Below are positions 1 through 8,486 of a stretch of DNA of 36,427 nt, piece after piece. The notes under the pieces were generated by a model. That model was not told the origin of the DNA. It ran no database searches and saw only the letters and a list, made by a program, of their open reading frames with translations. Source of the DNA: CAYOMP01 sp964405075 (GTDB taxonomy: Bacteria > Bacillota > Clostridia > Lachnospirales > Lachnospiraceae). Each line of letters begins with the position of its first letter. The stretch's first letter is position 1. Location: positions 1-36,427 of the forward strand of contig CAYOMP010000013.1 in NCBI GenBank assembly GCA_964405075.1. The letters run 5' to 3'. Both the position numbers and the translations under genes were made by a program.

Positions 1-1
1 T

Positions 2-1048
2 TCTTTAGTTGGTGATTTTGGAACGGCTTTAAAAGAAGTATTAAGTAAATATTCTCCAGATAGAATTATTATTGAACCATCTGGTGTTGGTAAATTATCA
101 GACGTTATTAAGGCTGTTGAAGGTATTGATAGTCACGATATTGTTATTAACAGTTTGGCAACAGTTGTAGATGCTAACAAATGCAAAATGTTTATGAAAA
201 ATTTTGGAGAATTTTTCAACAATCAGATTGAAAATGCTAAAACAGTAGTACTTAGCAGAACAGATAGTATGTCTGATGCAAAATTAGAAGAATGCGTAGC
301 TCTAATTAAAGAAAAGAATTCTAATGCCACAGTTATTACAACTCCATGGACAAAGATTTCTGGAAAAGCTATCCTTGATGCGATGGAAAAAGAAAACGAT
401 TTTGTAGCAAAAGCTATGGAAGAAGCTCATCACCACCATGAGCATCATCACGAAGATGGAGAAGAATGTTGTTGTGGACATCATCATGACCATGAAGAAC
501 ATGAACATCATCATCACGAAGATGGAGAAGAATGTTGTTGTGGACATCATGACCACGAAGAACATGACCACCATCATCATGACGGAGAAGAATGTTGCTG
601 CGGACATCATGATCACGAAGAACATGACCACCATCATCACCATGACGGAGAAGCGGAATGCTGTGGACATCATCATAACCACGAAGAACATGACCACCAT
701 CATCATCACGATGGAGAAGAATGTTGTTGTGGACATCATCATGACCACGACCACCATCATCATCACGCAGATGATGTATTCACTAGCTGGGGTACAGAAA
801 CACCTAAGAAATATGACAGAGATATGTTAGAATCAGTTCTTAAGAAATTGGCTGAAACATCTGAATATGGTGTTATCTTACGTTCTAAGGGTATTGTTCC
901 ATCAACAGATGGCAACTGGTGGTATTTTGACCTTGTTCCGGGTGAATATGAAATTAGAACAGGTGAACCAGATGTAACTGGTAAATTATGTGTAATTGGT
1001 ACAGAATTAAAAACAGATGAAATAGAAAGCTTATTTGGATTAAAATAA
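2..1048 (+). CDS. CobW-family metal GTPase/chaperone, 5' truncated, His/Cys-repeat insert
   Basis: C-terminal part of a G3E (CobW/COG0523) GTPase, a family that delivers zinc, cobalt or other metals using GTP. The frame is open from base 2, so the start, Walker A and any CxCC metal site lie upstream of the window. The visible part has the IEPSGVG motif (about bases 74-94), which follows the Walker B-like strand of this family. A His/Asp/Glu/Cys tract at about 427-769 follows, then an intact CobW_C domain (about 781-1048). The tract holds about five copies of a roughly 21-residue unit with an EECCCGHH core and runs of histidine, and should bind metal, most likely zinc. The next gene is a second CobW-like GTPase 22 bases downstream, so the two are probably co-transcribed. 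The family assignment is firm; the metal is inferred. Confidence 0.9.
   Translation, partial: SLVGDFGTALKEVLSKYSPDRIIIEPSGVGKLSDVIKAVEGIDSHDIVINSLATVVDANKCKMFMKNFGEFFNNQIENAKTVVLSRTDSMSDAKLEECVALIKEKNSNATVITTPWTKISGKAILDAMEKENDFVAKAMEEAHHHHEHHHEDGEECCCGHHHDHEEHEHHHHEDGEECCCGHHDHEEHDHHHHDGEECCCGHHDHEEHDHHHHHDGEAECCGHHHNHEEHDHHHHHDGEECCCGHHHDHDHHHHHADDVFTSWGTETPKKYDRDMLESVLKKLAETSEYGVILRSKGIVPSTDGNWWYFDLVPGEYEIRTGEPDVTGKLCVIGTELKTDEIESLFGLK
427..769 (+). repeat. In-frame tandem repeat encoding His/Cys metal-binding units
   Basis: About five near-identical units of 60-66 bases, rich in CAT/CAC, GAA and TGT codons, lie inside the CobW-like gene between its GTPase and C-terminal domains. Each unit encodes a GEECCCG-type core flanked by histidines. 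Unit lengths differ by whole codons, and one unit has GEAECCG in place of GEECCCG, so the tract has expanded and contracted in frame and then diverged. Confidence 0.85.
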
Positions 1049-1070
1049 GAAAGGTAGTGTAATAGTAACT

Positions 1071-2006
1071 ATGGAAATACCAGTATATTTATTTACAGGA
1101 TTTTTAGAAAGTGGTAAAACTACTTTTATCAAGGATACCGCAGGAGATAGAAACTTCACAAATGGTAGTAAATCATTGATTATCATGTGTGAAGAAGGAA
1201 TGGAAGAAATAGATGAGTCTACATTGAAAGTCGATAATGCAGTGTTGGAAGTTGTTGATGAAGAAGAGCAGCTTACTACAGAATATCTTGAAGGATTAAT
1301 GGCTAAACATTTACCGGAAAGAGTATTTATAGAGCTTAATGGAATGTGGGATACACAGCGTTTATTACAAATGAAGATGCCTAAATATTGGGAAATCGTT
1401 CAAATAATTACGTTGGTTAATTGTGAGACATATGATATGTATATGAGTAATATGCGTTCTATGTTGGTTAATCACTATTCTGACTCAGATATGGTAATAT
1501 TTAACAGATGCACAAAGGCTAATGATAGAGCAGCATATAGAAGAAGTATTAAAGCGGTTAATAGAAAAGCGCAAGTGTATTTTGAAGGTGAAGGAATAGA
1601 TCCGAATGATACTACGGATTTATTACCATTTGATATGAATGCCGATGTTATTGAAATTGAGGATGATGATTATGGTATTTGGTATTTGGATGCCATGGAT
1701 AATCCTAAGAAATACGTTAATAAGACATTGAAATTTAGAGCTATAGTATTCAAACCAAAGGGAAGTACTTCTGTTATAGTACCAGGAAGACATGCTATGA
1801 CATGTTGTGCTGATGATGTTCAGTTTATTGGTTTTGTGTGTAAAGGAAAAGAAGTTGAGAATTTACAGACTAGACAGTGGATTGAAATTACTGCAGAGGC
1901 TAAGTATGAATTTAGAAAAGAATACAGAGGCAAAGGCCTTGTACTGTATGCTAAAGAAGTAGAAATGTCGACTAAGCCAGAAGAAGAATTGGTTTATTTT
2001 TATTAA
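1071..2006 (+). CDS. CobW-like GTPase with YcgQ/DUF1980-like C-terminal domain
   Basis: 311 residues. The N-terminus has a Walker A motif GFLESGKTT (residues 10-18), and residue 88 onward reads FIELNGMW where CobW proteins have the IE-SG motif, so this is a G3E-family GTPase. The family metal motif CxCC after Walker A is replaced by IMCEEG, so the usual metal site is degenerate. The last 90 residues (PGRHAMTCCADD, then a FVCKGKEVE strand) resemble the C-terminal domain of YcgQ/DUF1980 (TIGR03943) proteins, which in Bacillus sit in a zinc-responsive yciC-ycgR-ycgQ cluster. This looks like a fusion of GTPase and YcgQ-tail functions that works with the upstream His-rich GTPase in zinc handling. 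The function is inferred; domain identity is moderate to good. A terminator follows directly. Confidence 0.75.
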   Translation: MEIPVYLFTGFLESGKTTFIKDTAGDRNFTNGSKSLIIMCEEGMEEIDESTLKVDNAVLEVVDEEEQLTTEYLEGLMAKHLPERVFIELNGMWDTQRLLQMKMPKYWEIVQIITLVNCETYDMYMSNMRSMLVNHYSDSDMVIFNRCTKANDRAAYRRSIKAVNRKAQVYFEGEGIDPNDTTDLLPFDMNADVIEIEDDDYGIWYLDAMDNPKKYVNKTLKFRAIVFKPKGSTSVIVPGRHAMTCCADDVQFIGFVCKGKEVENLQTRQWIEITAEAKYEFRKEYRGKGLVLYAKEVEMSTKPEEELVYFY

Positions 2007-2047
2007 AAAGAAAAACACAAGCCATTATAGAGCTTGTGTTTTCTTTT
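2007..2047. terminator. Bidirectional terminator between convergent genes
   Basis: An 11-bp perfect stem (AAAACACAAGC at 2012-2022 with GCTTGTGTTTT at 2032-2042) has a 9-base loop, with A-rich DNA on the left and T-rich DNA on the right. It can end both the plus-strand CobW pair and the minus-strand transglycosylase, whose stop codon touches it. Confidence 0.85.
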
Positions 2048-2813
2048 ATAAATTGAAAGTTGTTTTTCCGGCTAGCAAATTCAATACAGAAGGAGAGTAG
2101 TTAATCTGGTTCAATGCTGAGTAAGCTGTTGTTTGGTTTTCTTCTTCTTCAGATTTGGAAGAATCTTTTTCACTAAGGAATATATTGATGAAATTAATGT
2201 AATCATCATATGTAAATAATCCTCTTAATTCTTCCATAGCAGACAACAATTTGTCAGGTAAACCGTATTCATTTGTTACTGTATCGTTATAACGAGGGGT
2301 AGTAGAATAGGTATCATTTGGAACCTCAACTCCTGTATCGGCATAAGCCATAACCTTAACTACATAATCCTGAGTTTCTTTAAAAGGTGGAATACCACCA
2401 TATTTCTCAACGTTATTGCTACCAGCATTGTAAGCGGCTAGTGCGTATGCTACATTGCCATCGTATTTTTTTAGTAATTGTGCGATGTATTTAGAGCCAC
2501 CCATAATATTTTGTTCTGGGTTAAAAGCATCACTGACACCCAGCTCAGATGCAGTGGCAGGCATTAATTGCATAACTCCTTGAGCTCCGCAACGAGACAC
2601 AGCTTCAGGATTAAAGTTTGATTCCTGTTTTCCTATTGCTTTTAACAAATTGACGTCCACACCATATGTTTTTGCTGCTTTTTGAAAAATCTCATCAAGT
2701 GTAGCAGTTTCACCTAAAAAGGAAGAAAAATCTTTGGTTTTAGATGTTGATGATGCAGCAGCTGTTGAAGTTGTGCTTTCTGTTAAATTAGAAATTTTAT
2801 TAATTTCTATCAC
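2046..2813 (-). CDS. Lytic transglycosylase (SLT domain), leaderless
   Basis: About 255 residues from a GTG start at 2813, chosen because GGGGTG lies 6 bases upstream. An in-frame ATG at 2888 would add 25 hydrophobic residues but has no ribosome-binding site. The protein has a Ser/Thr/Ala-rich N-terminus, then a soluble lytic transglycosylase domain with the catalytic Glu in GKQESNFNPEAVS, the GVMQLMPATA motif and AYNAG. It would cleave peptidoglycan between MurNAc and GlcNAc to form 1,6-anhydro ends. The C-terminal 80 residues are acidic and low-complexity and match no domain I know. With the GTG start there is no signal peptide, as in some flagellum-associated or CwlQ/YjbJ-like enzymes, so the export route is unclear. 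Confidence 0.85.
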   Translation of the reverse strand: MIEINKISNLTESTTSTAAASSTSKTKDFSSFLGETATLDEIFQKAAKTYGVDVNLLKAIGKQESNFNPEAVSRCGAQGVMQLMPATASELGVSDAFNPEQNIMGGSKYIAQLLKKYDGNVAYALAAYNAGSNNVEKYGGIPPFKETQDYVVKVMAYADTGVEVPNDTYSTTPRYNDTVTNEYGLPDKLLSAMEELRGLFTYDDYINFINIFLSEKDSSKSEEEENQTTAYSALNQINYSPSVLNLLAGKTTFNL

Positions 2814-3146
2814 TAATATCACCCCATAATTTTTAGTGTAAATAACTTTTATAGTGTATATGAAGAATATAACGATCAATTTCTTCATAAAAGTACATAA
2901 ATCTACTCATATTTTAAGCTATAATTAGCAAAAATACAATGATAATAAACATATTTTATAGAAAATTTAAGTTTATGCACTCAAGGAAAAAACACAACAG
3001 ACGCAAAAAAGCTATCGTTTCGAAAAGAGTGAAACGATAGCTTTTATATTATAAATATGAAATACGAAAACAATTTAGAAAAACAACAATACTGAATTAT
3101 CTAAAACGAACATATCAAAAACTGTAACGAATAATATAAGTTTAAA
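2814..3146. other. Intergenic region between two minus-strand genes
   Basis: 333 bases, very AT-rich. It holds the GH94 terminator (3006-3045) and presumably the transglycosylase promoter. A TATAAA at about 2850 on the minus strand has no convincing -35 partner. No further gene is visible. Confidence 0.6.
3006..3045 (-). terminator. Terminator of the cellobiose phosphorylase gene
   Basis: A 15-bp perfect stem (AAAAGCTATCGTTTC at 3007-3021 with GAAACGATAGCTTTT at 3031-3045) has a 9-base loop. Read on the minus strand it ends in a T run, and it lies about 100 bases past the GH94 stop. Confidence 0.85.
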
Positions 3147-5582
3147 TTATCCCATTACTACAGTAACATCATAAGTAGATGTTCCGTCAATAGGTGTGAT
3201 TACATTTGAATTCTGTTCAATGCCATTTACAATTAATTTTGAAACTCCTTTTTGAACATTGTTTGGATTTTCAACAGTAATGTTGTAAGTAGCATTTCTG
3301 TATACACGAGTAAGTTTGAAATTACCAAAACCTTCTGGAATACATGGATCAACTTTTAATCCATTTAATGATGGCTGGATTCCTAAAATATACTGAGAAA
3401 CATTTACAAAAGTCCAAGCGGCAGTACCAGTTAACCAGCTGTTTTTAGCTTCTCCATGAAATACTGCGTCTCTACCAGCAATCATCTGTGAATATACATA
3501 AGGTTCAGTTCTATGAATTTCACTGATGTCTTCAATGTAAGCAGGACATGTTTTTTTGTAAATTTCGTAAGCTCTATTACCTCTTCCGATAACGGTTTCT
3601 GCAATTGAAATCCAAGGATTGTTGTGGCAGAAAATACCGGCATTTTCTTTATATCCAGGTGGATATGAAGAGATTTCACCAAGATTTAAGTGATATTTAG
3701 TATATGCTGGTTGTAAAATCATAACGCCATATTTTGTTTCTAGTCTTTCTTTTACTGAATCAAGTGCTTTTTGAGCTAAACCGTTTTCGACACCTACACC
3801 AGCGAAAACACAGAAGCCTTGTGGCTCAATATATATCTGACCTTCGGCACATTCTTTTGAACCAACCTTGTCGCTGTTAGCGTCGTAAGCTCTCAGGAAC
3901 CATTCTCCGTCCCAACCATCTTTTAGAATGGCGGCATTCATATCTTCAACAGCTTTCATTGCTCTGTTAGCTTCATCTGTTTTGCCAATAAGATTACAAA
4001 TATCTGCATATTCCTTACCGTATCTTACGAACATACCAGCTATAAATACTGATTCGGCAACAGGACCTTCAGAAGGACCAGTTGTCTGGAATGATTCGCC
4101 AGGTTCTTTTGAGAAACAGTTTAAATTCAAACAATCGTTCCAGTCGGCTCTACCGATAAGTGGAAGAGAGTGAGGACCTAAATGATTGATTGTATAGTTG
4201 AGTGAACGTGTTAAATGTTCAAAAAGACTAGTTGCCTTTGTTTCATCGTTATCATATGGTACCATTTCATCCAAAATAGTAGTATCGCCTGTTTCTCTGA
4301 TATATGCAGAAACACAAGCTATTAACCATAATGGATCATCATTGAAACCGCTACCAACATCAAGATTTCCTTTTTTAGTAAGTGGCTGATACTGGTGATA
4401 TGCACTACCATCTTCGAATTGAGTAGAAGCAATATCAATAATTCTTTCTCTTGCACGGTCAGGAATAAGGTGTACGAAACCTAATAAATCCTGACATGAG
4501 TCTCTGAATCCCATTCCACGTCCGGTTCCTGATTCATAGTAAGAAGCAGAACGAGACATGTTGAAAGTAACCATACATTGATACTGATTCCAGATGTTAA
4601 CCATTCTGTTAAGTTTTTCATCATCAGTAGTGACAGTGTATTTTGAAAGTAAATTATTCCAGTATGTAGTAAGTTCTTCTAAAGCATCTTCAACTTGTGC
4701 ATCAGTCTTAAATTTATCTAATAGTTTTGTTGCTGGTGCTTTATTAATTACATTAGGAGCTTCCCATTTATCTTCTTCAGGATTTTCAATGTATCCTAAA
4801 ACGTAGATAAGTGATTTAGATTCTCCAGGTTTTAAAGTAATCTTATTCTGTAAAGAACCGATAGGATACCAGCCGCTGGCTACTGAATTAGTTGCCTTAT
4901 TATTCTCTACGGCCTGAGGATTATCAGTTCCTCTATAAGCTCCTAAGAAAGCATCTCTGCTGGTATCAAAACCTTCAACGTCTGCATTTACTGAATATAC
5001 AGCGTAATGGTTACGACGTTCTCTATATTCAGTTTTGTGATAAATTGTAGAATCGATTACTTCGACTTCGCCGATACTTAAATTTCTCTGGAAGTTTGTC
5101 ATATCATCCATTGCATTCCATAAACAGAATTCGATATATGAGAATACAGAGAAAGTTTTTTCTTCATTAGAATTATTTGTGAATTCTAATTTGTTTATTT
5201 CGCATTTATCGTTTAAAGGAACGAAAGCGATTAAGTTAGATTTTAAACCATTTTTTTCGGAAACGATACGAGTGTATCCAATACCGTGGTGACATTCATA
5301 TGAATCTAACTCTGTTTTAACTGGCTGCCAACCTGGATTCCAGATTGTTCCATTATCGTTGATATAATAATATTTTCCACCGTTATCAGTTGGTACATTA
5401 TTATAACGGTAACGAGTTAAACGTAATAACTTAGCGTCTTTGTAAAAACTGTATCCACCGCATGTATTAGAATATAATGAAAAGAAATCATTGCATCCTA
5501 AATAATTAATCCAAGGTAATGGTGTTTTTGGTGTTGAGATAACGTATTCTTTGTTTTTGTCATCAAAATATCCATATTTCAT
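3147..5582 (-). CDS. Cellobiose phosphorylase (GH94)
   Basis: 811 residues from the ATG at 5582, which has GGAG 8 bases upstream; an upstream in-frame ATG at 5600 is less likely. Cytoplasmic glycoside phosphorylase: cellobiose plus phosphate gives glucose 1-phosphate and glucose, saving one ATP over hydrolysis. The start (KYGYFDD, TPLPWINYLG, FSLYSNTCGGYSFY) is typical of the cellobiose-specific branch, and the length is what I recall for clostridial enzymes. Asp483 in GRADWNDCLN lies where the family has its general acid. GFRDSCQD and the C-terminal WLTGTAAW are also present. It is divergent from a LacI regulator and a sugar ABC importer, which supports a cello-oligosaccharide locus. Related GH94 substrates (cellodextrin, chitobiose) seem less likely from the N-terminus. 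Confidence 0.93.
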   Translation of the reverse strand: MKYGYFDDKNKEYVISTPKTPLPWINYLGCNDFFSLYSNTCGGYSFYKDAKLLRLTRYRYNNVPTDNGGKYYYINDNGTIWNPGWQPVKTELDSYECHHGIGYTRIVSEKNGLKSNLIAFVPLNDKCEINKLEFTNNSNEEKTFSVFSYIEFCLWNAMDDMTNFQRNLSIGEVEVIDSTIYHKTEYRERRNHYAVYSVNADVEGFDTSRDAFLGAYRGTDNPQAVENNKATNSVASGWYPIGSLQNKITLKPGESKSLIYVLGYIENPEEDKWEAPNVINKAPATKLLDKFKTDAQVEDALEELTTYWNNLLSKYTVTTDDEKLNRMVNIWNQYQCMVTFNMSRSASYYESGTGRGMGFRDSCQDLLGFVHLIPDRARERIIDIASTQFEDGSAYHQYQPLTKKGNLDVGSGFNDDPLWLIACVSAYIRETGDTTILDEMVPYDNDETKATSLFEHLTRSLNYTINHLGPHSLPLIGRADWNDCLNLNCFSKEPGESFQTTGPSEGPVAESVFIAGMFVRYGKEYADICNLIGKTDEANRAMKAVEDMNAAILKDGWDGEWFLRAYDANSDKVGSKECAEGQIYIEPQGFCVFAGVGVENGLAQKALDSVKERLETKYGVMILQPAYTKYHLNLGEISSYPPGYKENAGIFCHNNPWISIAETVIGRGNRAYEIYKKTCPAYIEDISEIHRTEPYVYSQMIAGRDAVFHGEAKNSWLTGTAAWTFVNVSQYILGIQPSLNGLKVDPCIPEGFGNFKLTRVYRNATYNITVENPNNVQKGVSKLIVNGIEQNSNVITPIDGTSTYDVTVVMG

Positions 5583-5623
5583 AAAAAATCTCCATTTCAA
5601 GATAAACTATAATTAAAAGTTAA

Positions 5624-5640
5624 TGAAAACGATTAAGTAA
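5624..5640. promoter_or_regulatory. LacI-type operator, phosphorylase side
   Basis: TGAAAACGATTAAGTAA. It shares the 13-base core GAAAACGATTAAG with the site at 5940-5956 and has the central CG with flanking A/T dyad usual for LacI-family operators. It lies in the 5' leader of the GH94 transcript. It also resembles a CcpA cre site, so catabolite control is an alternative. Confidence 0.65.
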
Positions 5641-5668
5641 AGAAAAAGTGTATCTCTAAGCCGAGTAT

Positions 5669-5698
5669 ATTATAAAAAACTTAATAAATCAATAACAA
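5669..5698 (-). promoter_or_regulatory. Promoter of cellobiose phosphorylase gene
   Basis: On the minus strand, TTGTTA (5698-5693) and TATAAT (5674-5669) are separated by 18 bases. The expected start lies near 5662, upstream of the operator-like site at 5640-5624. Confidence 0.6.
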
Positions 5699-5904
5699 AA
5701 ACACTAAAAATACGAATTTTTTATACAAATATGCTAAAAGGTTGCATGCATTTAATATGTAGAAACTTAAATATTGAGTCTATTTTGAGAAAAATATAGT
5801 GCTGTTTTAAGCTTAAACAGGAAAAAAATAAGTAAAAAGTACCGATAAAATCTAGCTTAAAATGCAACTAGACAATAATTTGCACAAAAAAATTAAAAAA
5901 ATAC

Positions 5905-5933
5905 TTGCCAAACTATAAAAAGTGTTGTATATT
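5905..5933 (+). promoter_or_regulatory. Promoter of the LacI regulator/transporter genes
   Basis: TTGCCA (5905-5910), a 17-base spacer and TATATT (5928-5933). The expected start near 5940 falls at the edge of the operator-like site, which fits repression by blocking initiation. Confidence 0.7.
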
Positions 5934-5939
5934 TAACTT

Positions 5940-5956
5940 ACGAAAACGATTAAGCA
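5940..5956. promoter_or_regulatory. LacI-type operator, regulator side
   Basis: ACGAAAACGATTAAGCAA region, matching the 5624-5640 site over GAAAACGATTAAG. It sits at the predicted transcription start of the LacI gene, the usual place for an autorepressor site. Confidence 0.65.
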
Positions 5957-5984
5957 AATTACAAAACCGGAGGGATACAGCAAA

Positions 5985-6992
5985 ATGGTATCAATGAAGG
6001 ACATATCAGAGAAATGTGGTGTATCAGTGGCTACAGTCAGTAAAGCACTTAATGATCACAGTGATATTGGCGAAGTTACAAAGGAACATATAAAGCAAGT
6101 TGCAAAAGAAATGGGATACTTTCCTAATTCATCTGCCAGAGCTTTAAAAACAAAACGTACATATAATTTAGGAGTTTTGTTTGTGGACGAAGCTCAAAGC
6201 GGATTAACACATGAATATTTCTCACATGTGCTTGACAGCTTTAAGGTTACAGCTGAAAAGAGTGGATATGACATAACTTTTATATGTAGGAATACTGTTC
6301 ACAATATGTCATATTTAGAACATAGCAAATATCGTGGGGTAGATGGAGTTGTTATAGCTTGTGTAGATTTTCATGATTTGGAAGTTCTTGAACTGGTGAG
6401 AAGTGAAATACCAGTTGTTACTATTGATTATGTATTTAATAATAGGGTAGGAATTATTTCAGATAATATAAAAGGAATGAAAGACCTGGTTGAATACATA
6501 TATTCAAAGGGACACAGAAAGATAGCATACATACACGGAGCTGATTCATCAGTTACACAGAATCGTCTGGGTAGTTTTTATAAAACAACTGAAAAATTAG
6601 GTTTGAAAATTGGAGATGAATATGTAAAGGAAGGTATTTATCATAATCCAGATATTTCAGCCGAAAGAACTAGAGAGTTATTAGAACTAGAAGACAGACC
6701 AACATGTATTATTTATCCTGATGATTTTTCGGCAATGGGTGGAATTAATGCTATAAAAGAATCTGGACTAAGAATTCCAGAAGATATATCAGTAGCTGGA
6801 TATGATGGTATCAGACTTTCACAAGTATTGAATCCTAGATTAACAACATTAAAACAGGATACAACAACATTGGGAAGGTTAGCTGCTGAGAGACTGATTG
6901 AGTTGATTGAAAAGCCTAAAAGTGCAGTGATAGAGAGAATAATTGTCTCAGGAGAAGTACTTGAAGGTGATTCAGTTGGATGTGTTAATTAG
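5985..6992 (+). CDS. LacI/GalR-family transcriptional regulator
   Basis: 335 residues, the usual family length. Residues 3-25 form the helix-turn-helix (MKDISEKCGVSVATVSKALN), followed by the hinge helix (SSARALKTKRT, about 50-60) that inserts in the minor groove at a central CG. The rest is a periplasmic-binding-protein-like effector domain starting GVLFVDE, with IIYPDDFSAMGG and SVAGYDG motifs. It starts at ATG 5985 after GGAGGG; ATG 5994 is an alternative. Placed between the GH94 gene and the importer, it most likely senses a cello-oligosaccharide or its product and controls both units through the two matching sites beside it. The ligand is inferred from context only. Confidence 0.92.
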   Translation: MVSMKDISEKCGVSVATVSKALNDHSDIGEVTKEHIKQVAKEMGYFPNSSARALKTKRTYNLGVLFVDEAQSGLTHEYFSHVLDSFKVTAEKSGYDITFICRNTVHNMSYLEHSKYRGVDGVVIACVDFHDLEVLELVRSEIPVVTIDYVFNNRVGIISDNIKGMKDLVEYIYSKGHRKIAYIHGADSSVTQNRLGSFYKTTEKLGLKIGDEYVKEGIYHNPDISAERTRELLELEDRPTCIIYPDDFSAMGGINAIKESGLRIPEDISVAGYDGIRLSQVLNPRLTTLKQDTTTLGRLAAERLIELIEKPKSAVIERIIVSGEVLEGDSVGCVN

Positions 6993-7064
6993 TAGATTGA
7001 CTGTTTTGGGAAGGAATGGTTGATTTACTGTTAAATAAAAGATTAAATTATGGGAGGAATTAAA

Positions 7065-8486
7065 ATGAAGAAAAAAGCTTTAGCAATGTTATTAGCAACA
7101 TCAATGGTAGCTGCATCGTTAGCAGGTTGTGGTGGAAGTAACACAGCAAATACTGCTACAACAGGGGAAACAGCTACAGAAGCAACAACAGAAACAACTG
7201 AAGAGGCTGCTGAACCAGCGGCAACAGAAGAAGCATTACCAGAAAATACTATTACAGGTAATACTGATGCAGAGGATGCATTCTATGTTTACTGTTGGAA
7301 TGAAGATGTTAAGAACAATGTTTTAAAGTACTTTACAGAAGCTTATCCAGAATATGCTGACAGAATTGTATACGTAAATACAGGAGGTTCTGACTTCTAT
7401 CAGCAGAAAATTGATGCGATTTTAGAAGATCCATCAAATCCACAGTATCCAGACCTTTTTGCTATGGAATTTGACTATATGCAGAAATATACAGATAGTG
7501 ATTATACATTACCTGTAAGTGATTTGGGAATCACAGATGCTGATATGGTTAATATGTATCCATATACAGTTGAAGCTGCAACAGTTGATGGAACTGTTAA
7601 AGGTTTATCATGGCAGGCATGTCCAGGTGCAATGATGTATAGAAGAAGCCTTGCTAAAAAATATTTAGGTACAGATGATCCAGATGCAGTACAGGCATAT
7701 TTCAAAGATTGGGATACAATGTTAGAAACAGGTAAGAAAATTGTTGCAGATTCAAACGGAGAAACAAAATTATTCTCAGGTGTAGATGACGTTAAACGTG
7801 TATATCAGGCTGCTAGAACTAATGCTTGGTATGATGCTGATGGAAAAATCACAATTGATGACACTATGTTAGACTACATGGATTATGCAAAAGCATTATA
7901 TGATGAAGGTTTAACAAACAATACTACTCAGTGGTCTGATGAATGGAGCTCAAATATGTCAAGCGACAATACATTCGCTTTCATGGGATGTACTTGGTTC
8001 TTACACTGGTCATTAAAATCTAACTGTGGTGGAGAAAAAGTTGGTGAAGGAACATATGGTGACTGGGGTATGTGCGCTGGTCCACAGACTTATTATTGGG
8101 GTGGTACTTGGTTAGCAGCTTCAGCAGGATGTTCTGATACAGAACTTGCAGGTGCTATCATGAAAGCGGGTACTTGTGATACTGAAATTATGAAAAACAT
8201 GTGTAAAGGTTCTTTAGACTATGTAAACAACAAACAGGCTATCACTGAATTATCAGCAGAAGGTGTTGGAGAATATGACTTCTTAGCAGGACAGGATTTC
8301 TTAGCATACTTCTCACCACTTGCTGAAGAAATTAAATTACCAGCTATGTGTGGTGAAGATTTCTACATCACAAATGCATTTGATGCACAGACTACAGCAT
8401 ATACAACAGGTGAAAAAGATAAAGATACAGCAATTGCAGATTTTAAAGCATATGTACTTGACTTATATCCATATCTTTCAGAATAG
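7065..8486 (+). CDS. ABC sugar transporter substrate-binding lipoprotein
   Basis: 473 residues from ATG 7065, 5 bases after GGGAGGAAT; an in-frame ATG at 7050 overlaps the ribosome-binding site. It has a lipoprotein signal peptide with lipobox LAGC, Cys22 being lipidated. A Thr/Glu-rich linker (about 25-65) follows, then a family 1-type extracellular solute-binding fold rich in aromatics (WQACPGAMMYRRSL, YYWGGTWLAAS) that suit a sugar site. It captures sugar at the membrane surface for the two permeases downstream. The GH94 neighbour points to cellobiose or cellodextrin. No ATPase gene is present; such importers usually share an MsmX/MsmK-like ATPase coded elsewhere. Confidence 0.92.
   Translation: MKKKALAMLLATSMVAASLAGCGGSNTANTATTGETATEATTETTEEAAEPAATEEALPENTITGNTDAEDAFYVYCWNEDVKNNVLKYFTEAYPEYADRIVYVNTGGSDFYQQKIDAILEDPSNPQYPDLFAMEFDYMQKYTDSDYTLPVSDLGITDADMVNMYPYTVEAATVDGTVKGLSWQACPGAMMYRRSLAKKYLGTDDPDAVQAYFKDWDTMLETGKKIVADSNGETKLFSGVDDVKRVYQAARTNAWYDADGKITIDDTMLDYMDYAKALYDEGLTNNTTQWSDEWSSNMSSDNTFAFMGCTWFLHWSLKSNCGGEKVGEGTYGDWGMCAGPQTYYWGGTWLAASAGCSDTELAGAIMKAGTCDTEIMKNMCKGSLDYVNNKQAITELSAEGVGEYDFLAGQDFLAYFSPLAEEIKLPAMCGEDFYITNAFDAQTTAYTTGEKDKDTAIADFKAYVLDLYPYLSE

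Larger units (their letters stand above)
5583..5984. other. Divergent control region of the cellobiose locus
   Basis: 402 bases between the minus-strand phosphorylase and the plus-strand LacI regulator. It contains a promoter facing each way and two copies of an operator-like sequence, one in each transcript's start region. The middle (about 5700-5890) is AT-rich with nothing else recognisable. Confidence 0.75.

Noticed and set aside
302..766. Long minus-strand and second plus-frame open frames over the His/Cys repeat
   Set aside because: They are repeats of Met/Val/Phe or Met/Thr/Ile made by reading the CAT/GAA/TGT tract in other frames, with no ribosome-binding site. The CobW frame explains the DNA.
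3928..4806. Plus-strand open frames inside the GH94 gene
   Set aside because: They are shadows of the antisense coding strand, low in recognisable protein features. The GH94 frame carries all family motifs.
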